NCBI GenBank assembly: GCA_009760855.2
Contig: WPIO01000539.1
Location: 1 to 28,455 of the forward strand
Length of the DNA: 28,455 bases
Direction of reading: 5' to 3'
Source of the DNA: Cristatella mucedo
Lineage: Eukaryota > Bryozoa > Phylactolaemata > Cristatellidae
Under the pieces are notes generated by a model. It had not been told where the DNA came from. It searched no databases and worked only from the letters and a program-made list of their open reading frames with translations. Each line of letters starts with the position of its first letter. The stretch's first letter is position 1. The position numbers and the translations under genes were made by a program. Positions 21,616-28,455 of this stretch are shown in pieces.

Positions 21616-22375
21616 GGCAGAAGTCACTGGAGTGATGCTTGATGAACTAATTTTGAGGATGAGGTAGCTCAAGTTGAGAATGACACTAGGCTTGCTGGTA
21701 AATATTAGGTAGTGCCATTAAATTTACTCATCGAGTTATACAGTCTCATTCTCATACATACGAACATAAACACACAAGCACGTGGGACCATGCGCAAACA
21801 CCCATTTGCACACCAATGCATTGGCAGAATTGGGGAACTAAAATACTCGGTAAAATAAGTTGCTGCAGGTTAATGTCACGCCTGAGGTGGACAGAGGTCA
21901 GCAAAAGATCATACGTAGCGAAATATTGTGCCACCGTGTATCGCCTCGTGCCCTTCGACAAAACCCCATCTGCCAGTAATGAAAACGGGGTGATAGCAGC
22001 TGCGAAACGACCAAAATGGCTTCTGGTCGGCTCACCCCGGGACGCAAGGGTTACTGTGCTTTTATAAATCAAGGACATACCCAACGGAATAGGAGGCACC
22101 TGATAGGTTGTCAAGAAAAAAGCATACTGTAGACTTAATGACACCAGCTGAAAAAGCTATCGACAGTGAACAGAATCCAAGCAACCTCACAGCTAATAAT
22201 GGTAAGGCCACATGGTGTCAGCTTCAAACGCGGTTTACTCGGTAAATTAAAGCATTCGTCCTACTGTGGTGCATGCCTGGGCGGTTCAGATAAGTTTGGC
22301 CAGACCGCAGAATAACGAACAGATTAAGTACCCTCAAAGCATCCGGGCCCATCAATTGTTCTTCTTTTTTACATC

Positions 22376-22555
22376 TAATAATAATAAGGCACTTGATAAA
22401 GCGCCCTTAGAGATCTCAATATTTTTCTAGGCGCTTTACATTTGCTGCAAAGGGAAACACGATCGAATGGTGAGCAATAACATGCTTGATAAACGACATG
22501 AATAACATGGTTAGGGGTGACATGCACAGGGTCAGCATGCATCTCAACAGTTGCG
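22376..22555 (-). mobile_element. LINE 3' UTR and tail
   Basis: On the minus strand it contains 'gcagcaaatgtaaagcgcct', then 'ttgagatctctaagggcgct' and a (TTA)n end at 22376-22386. Upstream are the 3' UTR blocks 'catgctgaccctgtgcatg' and 'cccctaaccatgttattca'. It is well preserved but contains no coding part. Confidence 0.85.
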
Positions 22556-22765
22556 ACCACTCGAGCATGTTCTAATCCGGCAAGCAATACCACTATTAAA
22601 GAGTGGAAGAGAAGCAAGCCATTGGGACAGCACAGCCCAAATTAAAATACCTACTGCCCAAAACACAGAAACCCAAAAATTCTAGGCAGCCTATTTGAAC
22701 AGCTCAACCAATTTGGATCTAGCCTATGCAGACAAGTGCAAACTTCATTCTCAAACGACTCTTAC

Positions 22766-22978
22766 CAGGGATCGTGTAAAGAAACGAGAGCTGCTAAATC
22801 TGCCCTTGGCGTTTGCGTTGCCGGGTGAATTCGTCGATTTGGACTTTGAATCGTCCGGCAACCAACGGCTATAACTACCGAACCGAAAATACCGTACTTT
22901 GCCAGCCTCTTCACGCAATACGGTTTTCGGGTCACCGGGTTTAAGATTCATGACCTCTCTTCCAGCTCTCAAGTCCAG
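22766..22978 (-). CDS. Minus-strand exon of unknown protein, maybe a gene start
   Basis: Seventy-one codons are open from just after a TAG (acceptor-like 'ccccctctaggtag') to a good donor 'gtaaga', phase 0 at both ends. It reads REVMNLKPGDPKTVLREEAG, KVRYFRFGSYSRWLPDDSKS, then Ser/Asn/Arg-rich sequence ending RFFTRSL. I do not recognise the family. Its phase fits the first firm RhoGEF exon at 13276, so it could be part of that protein's N-terminal linker. Alternatively the Met at 22951 is a start and this is a first coding exon; the sequence just upstream is GC-rich with a CRE-type site. Confidence 0.5.
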
Positions 22979-23096
22979 CTACCTAGAGGGGGATGCCAGG
23001 GCAGAACGTCATCAGACCACACACGGCGGCAGCTCAACCATGCTGTGCGATACACCGGGGCAAGGCAGCATCACGGGTGGCCCTCGTGACCTGATG

Positions 23097-23104
23097 TGAC
23101 GTCA
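23097..23104. promoter_or_regulatory. CRE-type palindrome tgacgtca
   Basis: This is the full eight-base cAMP-response element, followed on the minus strand by about 120 bases of GC-rich sequence and then the exon at 22766-22978. It may mark a minus-strand promoter. An identical octamer occurs in an intron at 11973-11980, so chance occurrence is quite possible. Confidence 0.3.
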
Positions 23105-23692
23105 TCGCTCACCGCCAAACGTTCATACCCCATCAGAACCGGAAATTCAGCTCACCATCATTTTCTGAACATGGAAGTTGGCCAGTCACATTTTGCTTCC
23201 TAGCAGTGTTACATTAATTTGAAAATTTAAAATAAGACCTTGATCAATTTAAAACCACTGCGGGCAGAGCTTGACGGCTGGCTCGAGCACGCACTAGGGT
23301 CAATCGGCAACCGAATCGTTCACTAGTACTAAGTACTGGCTTTCGCCGATGTACTGAAGTCCCAGCTGTCACTCTGAGACTAGATTGAGAATATTTGTTT
23401 TACATTTCCTCTACTAGGCTGCAGAAGTCGACCATCGGATTTCATACTGTCGAAGAAACCTGCACTCAACGACCCGAAGTAGCGCACTGTCGGGGAGGTA
23501 GGGGCAGGCATGACCCCAACCATCATCAGATGCTACAATGAAAAGACCTTTTCATCTGAACACACCCTACTGAGAGCACTAAGGTGCCAGCAATTAGATG
23601 GCGAAAGTGTAACCAACTTTAATGATGCTCGAACTTGCCACTCGAACTGTAGTCTATAAATTACTGGGTCCGAAACGCTGCCACCCAAAAAT

Positions 23693-23773
23693 ATAATGAT
23701 AATAATGACACTGTGTAGTGCATAAAAAGAACGAAACCTTTCCCTCTGGGCACTTAAATTTGCTGGAAAATAA
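23693..23773 (-). mobile_element. Degenerate LINE 3' tail
   Basis: On the minus strand it reads 'ccagcaaatttaagtgccca' and ends in a (TTA)n-like run at 23693-23708. The spacing fits the LINE tail, but several positions differ. Confidence 0.5.
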
Positions 23774-25410
23774 AAGACAGCAGCGCAGTCGCACTACCTC
23801 GGTGCCTGCATGCACTCACTGCTATACAACCTCAAAAGCACTCCAGATAAGAGCAGCCATCGCTGATGGTAAAGGCGGATGCACTAGTCGAAGGGCCGCT
23901 TAGACCTCGGGCTTTAAAGTGCTAGCAACAGCAGCCAAGCTCTAACAGCTGACGAGCTGAAGGCGAATGTACGACGGCGACATGCATAGAAAGCAAACGA
24001 GCTCGCTGGCAATTCTGCCACCCATATGGTAAGAATAATACTAACTAATGACAATAACAACGCCCAAAATGTAAAAGCCTGGCATCGCTGTTCATGCATA
24101 GAATGTGTGTGGTTGTGGGTGGTTGTATTGTTGAAGTTGAGCTGGAGCTGCTTCTTAAAAGCATTCGAGCGACTCAATAATAAGACCAGTGAAACAGCAC
24201 TGGGATCTTGATTTCTCGGTGTACTTGCAGGAGAAGGAGCATCCGAAAAGGTGAGTATATATGGTTTTATTTGCGATATGCTGCTGGTCATACCACCCCA
24301 GCGAGAAACGATGACAACACGACTGGAAGCAGAGGAGCAGCTGGAGCAAGAGCACCCTGGAGGGAGTAAGGAGGTCGGATAGGGTGGCTGTCCCAAGCGA
24401 TGTGCCTAGGCAAGTCTGCTGCATTCACAATTCTAGACGTGGATCAAGCCAAGAACAGGTGAGCACTTTGCTGCCTCCGTGCAATAATTGAACTTTGAGG
24501 TGATAACTGCCATTACTCACTAAACAGTTTATGTAAATGCGTCATTTTGAAAATTAATTGCAATTAAAAGATACTCATATCACACAACCTCGATATGGAC
24601 ACATGAACCAGTTTCACGACATAATGATCCTACAATCATAAGAGAACTATTAAAGGCTGAAAACTGTCAGTGAAATGCCACAGCCGACTAGCATTTCGAC
24701 TAGCTTGTCACTATGGCCGGCAACAACGACAGCAGGAGAAGAAAGGACGTGACACGATCCTCGGCTCTTTCTAAATGATGGTGACCAGGTTAACGACATT
24801 TGATATATCGAGGATAAAAGCAAGCCTTAGCACGATAGGCCAGCACTCCGATCTCAATTGGCCTTTTGGATGCATCAGCAGCTTATGCATTGATGGCTAA
24901 CACGTGGTCAGGTTAAGACTTTACTCTGCCAACGTATGAGAGAGTGGGAGACAGAGAGATGGTCCTATCAAGCCGACTGGCAGGCAGAGACATCTGGTGC
25001 ATCTGCTTAGCCCAAGGGGAGAGGGAAGTGCTATATCTGCCACAACAAGATTGATGTGAGTCTGGGCGTGTCAGACCTCGAGAGGGATTGGACTAGCAGC
25101 TGGCAAACGAATGGGTAGCCAGCGGTTGCAGCATCTCCAGCCAGCTAAATGGAATGATTCCGGAACACAGTTGGCAACAAATACCATGATATAACTGCAT
25201 TCCAATTCCTACACAAGGTAAAAGTAACTTTAAGTAACTAGATGATAACAGACCCTTACTAAAAAACATCTAGCATAACACATTACCCACACGGGCAATT
25301 TTAATTCTTTGGATACCATCGGCAAACGTGCATAAAATAAGAAGAGCGTGTCTACATACAGCACCAACAGCCAGTTGCATGCCACCAACCAACTAGCATC
25401 ATCCACACCC

Positions 25411-25637
25411 AGAGGGGAGAGAGAGAGAGAGGGAGAGAGGGAGATGGGGGAGGGTGTGAGAGGGAGAGAGACATGAAGAAATGAGGGAGGGACAGAGGGA
25501 GGGAAGGATGGACGGAGGGTGAGGAAGGGATGGAGGGGGACAGAGGAACAGGGGGATGGATGGAGAGATGGAGGGAAGGAGAGACAGACGGACGGGTGGA
25601 TGAACTGACGGACGGAGCGAGGGAGGGAGGGAGAGAT
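25411..25637. repeat. Purine-rich low-complexity tract
   Basis: About 227 bases on the plus strand are nearly all G and A, with GAGA, GGGA and GGAC units and only scattered pyrimidines. It resembles a decayed GA/GGGA microsatellite. The Ser/Pro frame on the minus strand is an artefact of this composition. Confidence 0.85.
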
Positions 25638-26248
25638 GAAGCCAGCCCTCTAGGCACTACTGTCTTCTGTGGCTACATGGCTTTCAGCCGTAAACCTGGC
25701 TGCTTCAGTTTCACTAGCAGAACAAAACAAGGTCAGCTGCTGCATAGTTGACCTGGGTTGTAAAGCCAGCATTTGTTTATAAGCTCACCCCATCTCACGA
25801 CGTTACATAGATTACAGGCCAACACATCGGCACAGCCTTGCTGGCTGTCATTGCCATCAAGTCACTGCACATAATGCTACCCTGAAGCTTCCTTTACATC
25901 ACCTTCTGGCAGCAAATCGGCCCAAGATAGCTGCAGCAGTTACTTTTGTTGATGCCTAAGCACTCCGTCAGCTTTTCGGCCCCTAATCTAGCTTTGGTTC
26001 TTAACAGTGGGGCACTTAACACCGCAAGCAGCACTCCCGGACATGATAGATCACTCGTGCAGACAGTAGCACTACACCCTTCCAGTTGCAGCTCTCGGTG
26101 CTATTGCTGATAGCTGCCAAGTTATGACGCAACTGAAGATGCCACCAGGAAGTTCAACCTGCCTCGGTCAGGCCAAGAATCTTGGCGAATGGTGGGGACT
26201 ACATGCTGCTGTTTCAGCAAAGTTGCACGTACGCATGCGCACACGGGG

Positions 26249-26274
26249 GCGCACGCACACACACACACACACAC
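26249..26274. repeat. Short (AC)n microsatellite
   Basis: An AC repeat of about 25 bases preceded by GCAC units. Confidence 0.8.
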
Positions 26275-26332
26275 TTACTCCATAGAGGCAGCAGTAGCAG
26301 CAGTACCCAAGCTATAACAGCAGCAGCCTCAC

Positions 26333-26458
26333 CTCATCCTCATTGTCTAAGACAATGGATATCGGGTCGGTTTCTATGGATGGCATTACGACGACCGGCG
26401 GTGGAAGCACAATCACGTTGCAGTCGGGTACATCCGCAGACGATGCCATGAACATGTT
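26333..26458 (-). CDS. Minus-strand exon of unknown protein
   Basis: Forty-two codons lie between a good acceptor 'ctcgcattttgcag' and donor 'gtgagg', and only one frame is open. It encodes NMFMASSADVPDCN, VIVLPPPVVVMPSIETDPIS and IVLDNEDE. The protein-like composition and matching splice sites support a real exon. Phase is 0 at both ends, compatible with the exon at 22766-22978 and with the RhoGEF gene. I cannot tell whether it belongs to the RhoGEF's long N-terminal region or to a separate upstream gene. Confidence 0.5.
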
Positions 26459-27235
26459 CTGCAAAATGCGAGTGCCGGGTGGCAGGGACGGCTCTCTGGT
26501 TGAACGACACAGTACGTCAGAGCTCAGCAGCAGCAGCAGCAGCTGGTTGACGATCAGTAAAGTCTCAGCAGCAGCTGCATTTCTTCAGGAGCTCGGAGTA
26601 GTCGGAGCTCGACAGATGTTCAGGGTGCTGCAGCCCACATGCTGATCGCCTGCTCTTAGCCGTGCCCAATGAGTAATGTCGACCTACCACTGGTTACTTG
26701 GAACTGGCTGGCTGAAACTGTACCTACATCAGACTGCTCATCGCCAGGCCAGCTTCAGCTCGGCTGCATCCATCGCCCGTGGCTAGCCAGCAGATGTAGC
26801 TGGCCGAACAGGCTAGCCACCGACCCAGGGGCTCAAGGTAGGAATGCCACTCCAACTGCACTGCAGACTGGCACGATTGAGAAAGTAAGGGCTAGCCTTG
26901 CCAACTAGAGGAGGAGCAGTGACAGACGGGAGCAAGGTCAACCGGATCATGACCCCGACATACAAAGTGGTCAGGCTCCTAAGAAGCCACCAGTACTTGC
27001 CTGCTAGGCAGCTAGCTCCCTCCCAGCCACCCCTCTCAATGGCATGAGGCAGCAACTAGACTGTTCACAGCCCGACAGGCTATTCGACACAACACTGCAG
27101 CCTACATGTGTGTATGTGCACGAGTGTGAAAACACACACCTGCATGCATGAAAAAACAGTGCAACAAAGCATGCAAGAGATCTCAACTTGTTGGCTTGAG
27201 TTTTGCTTACTCTTATTAGCCCAAATATAGTAAGA
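26459..27235. other. Non-coding stretch, CAG-rich
   Basis: It contains a short (CAG)n near 26525-26542 and otherwise nothing I recognise. Open frames on both strands lack domains. Confidence 0.45.
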
Positions 27236-28455
27236 TCATAATAATAATAATACAGTTGTATAGCACCCTCAGAGAACTAAATCTGTTTCTAGGCATTTTA
27301 CAGATGCTATACAGAAAGAATTACCAAATGATTGGTGGTAAAATCCTCAAACATCAGGCGTAGTGTAAGCACGTGAACGACGAATCACAAAGACCCACTA
27401 AATGCTGTAATAAACAGGTGTGTCCTCCAGGATCTTTGTAGATGTTATTTCAGGGGACGTTATTATATGCGTCAAGAGTGAGTTCGAGGCTTTGAGAGCA
27501 TACGAACTAAAGGCACCGTCACCAAATACATTGAGGTTCGTACGAGGTATAGCTAAAGGATTCGAGTCATAACAGGGGGGTTGAACTATTCTTGGTCTGG
27601 TGGGGGAGTAGTTCTGGCAGCTAGGCTGGAGCTTGAGAAAGGAGGGACCTAAAAGTGAGCGCCAAAATCTTGAATTCAACGCATTGCTTGACTGGGAGCC
27701 AGTGATGGTGGGCAAAAAGTGGTGCGATGTGGCAACTGCGATGCTCACGACAGACAAGCCTAGCTGCAGAGTTTTGCACCAGCTGTAAGTGCCTGATTGC
27801 ATAGGCTAGTAGATCAACAAGCAGTGAGTTACAGAAGTCGAGACGTCACAAATGCATGGACCAGTTTAGATGCAGTATCCTTGTCTAAGCAAGCCGAATT
27901 TAAGGAATGCTATGCAGCTGAAAGAAGGCAGACTTGACTGTAGAGCTGATGCGGTCGTCTAATGATTGGAACAGGACACTTACACTACGTACAGATTCAA
28001 CAGGAGATACGCTGGCAGAGCCGATTTTGAGCACTGTGTTTTCCCATTATATGAATCACACTTGTTTTTTCTCATCATTCATTTAGAAGTTTGCTGCCAT
28101 CCATGCATGGATGTTCATCAATACATGCAGCAAGCATGTGTGGAGAATTCGACATGCTCAAGGGCTGGGAGGGATCAAAGCATGGGTACAACTGAGTGTC
28201 ATCAGACATGAAGTGAAAGCTTGGATTGTGCTTGACGATTACATTGCTAAGACAAAAAGTATAAACTGTGAAAAGAAGTGAACCAAGCACAAAGCCCATG
28301 GGTACTCGGCAGTTCAGTGGTTTCTATGATGATCTTTGTCCATTTGCACTAGCACTCTGGAGCTTCGCACTGAAATAGGATCTAAACGATTACAATGCAG
28401 TGTCAGCAATGCCCAGGCGAGATGAGCGGCATTAGAGAAGGCCTGGTGATCAATG
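27236..28455 (-). mobile_element. Degraded LINE copy running off the window
   Basis: On the minus strand, coding remnants run from the right edge: antisense of the 'DHK.LLERL' region near 28440, then GSLLFTVYT (about 28280) and FMSDDTQLYPCFDPSQP (about 28220-28170). They continue through CKTLQLGLSVV-type frameshifted sequence to TNLNVFGDGAFSSYALKA near 27500. The 3' tail is at 27236-27310 with (TTA)n. Frames are broken and the catalytic Tyr-Ala of YADD is changed, so it is inactive. It is longer than the other dead copies and its 5' end lies outside. Confidence 0.9.
28200..28299 (-). pseudogene. LINE RT palm remnant with damaged YADD
   Basis: Within the dead LINE copy this frame reads MGFVLGSLLFTVYT and then HFMSDDTQLYPCFDPSQP. 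The intact copy at 77-1429 has GVPQGSVLG and HFYADDTQLY at the same places. The first two residues of YADD are replaced while both catalytic Asp remain. Confidence 0.8.

Larger units (their letters stand above)
22979..26332. other. Stretch with scattered repeats and no firm gene
   Basis: It contains a CRE-type palindrome (23097-23104), a degenerate LINE tail (23693-23773), two plus-strand micro-exon-like segments near 24231 and 24437, a purine-rich tract (25411-25637) and a short (AC)n at 26249-26274. No complete gene is visible. Confidence 0.45.

Overview
This window is eukaryotic (metazoan) genomic DNA. It has exons with GT-AG borders separated by long introns, many dinucleotide microsatellites, and LINE and SINE retroelements. 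I see no bacterial operon, phage or CRISPR structure. The host gene has an RGS-like domain, then a C1 zinc finger, then the start of a Dbl-homology (DH) region. That order is known for Drosophila RhoGEF2 and C. elegans RHGF-1, so an invertebrate, possibly a protostome, is the best guess. I cannot name the species.

The main content is a minus-strand gene of the ARHGEF11/ARHGEF12/RhoGEF2 family of Rho guanine-nucleotide exchange factors. Twelve exons between 13276 and 2303 join with fully consistent intron phases. In transcript order they give a Ser-rich linker, the RGS-like (RGSL) box, a basic/Ser linker, a C1 domain split over two exons, a long Ser/Pro linker and the segment just before DH. 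The catalytic DH and PH exons lie left of base 1. Any PDZ exons lie further right or outside the window. Two further minus-strand exon-like segments (22766-22978 and 26333-26458) are phase-compatible, but I cannot assign them to this gene with confidence.

One exon (4816-5357) carries a single in-frame TGA at 5215-5217. It is flanked by two long self-complementary (TA)n tracts, in the introns before and after it. Another exon (7999-8101) sits just downstream of about 400 nt of (CT)n, read on the transcript strand.

The rest is repeats. The left edge holds a 5'-truncated L2/CR1-type LINE on the plus strand with an intact reverse-transcriptase ORF (77-1429), joined to the tail of another copy. 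A LINE tail at 1771-2222 is interrupted by a tRNA-derived SINE, and related SINE pieces lie at about 3.9, 4.1 and 9.4 kb. Degraded minus-strand LINE copies or tails lie at about 14.4-15.3, 20.7, 21.0-21.6, 22.4, 23.7 and 27.2-28.5 kb; the last runs off the window. The stretch 15.3-17.4 kb is GC- and CAG-rich with several open frames I could not turn into genes. About 17.6-20.6 kb and 24.5-26.3 kb hold little that I recognise.
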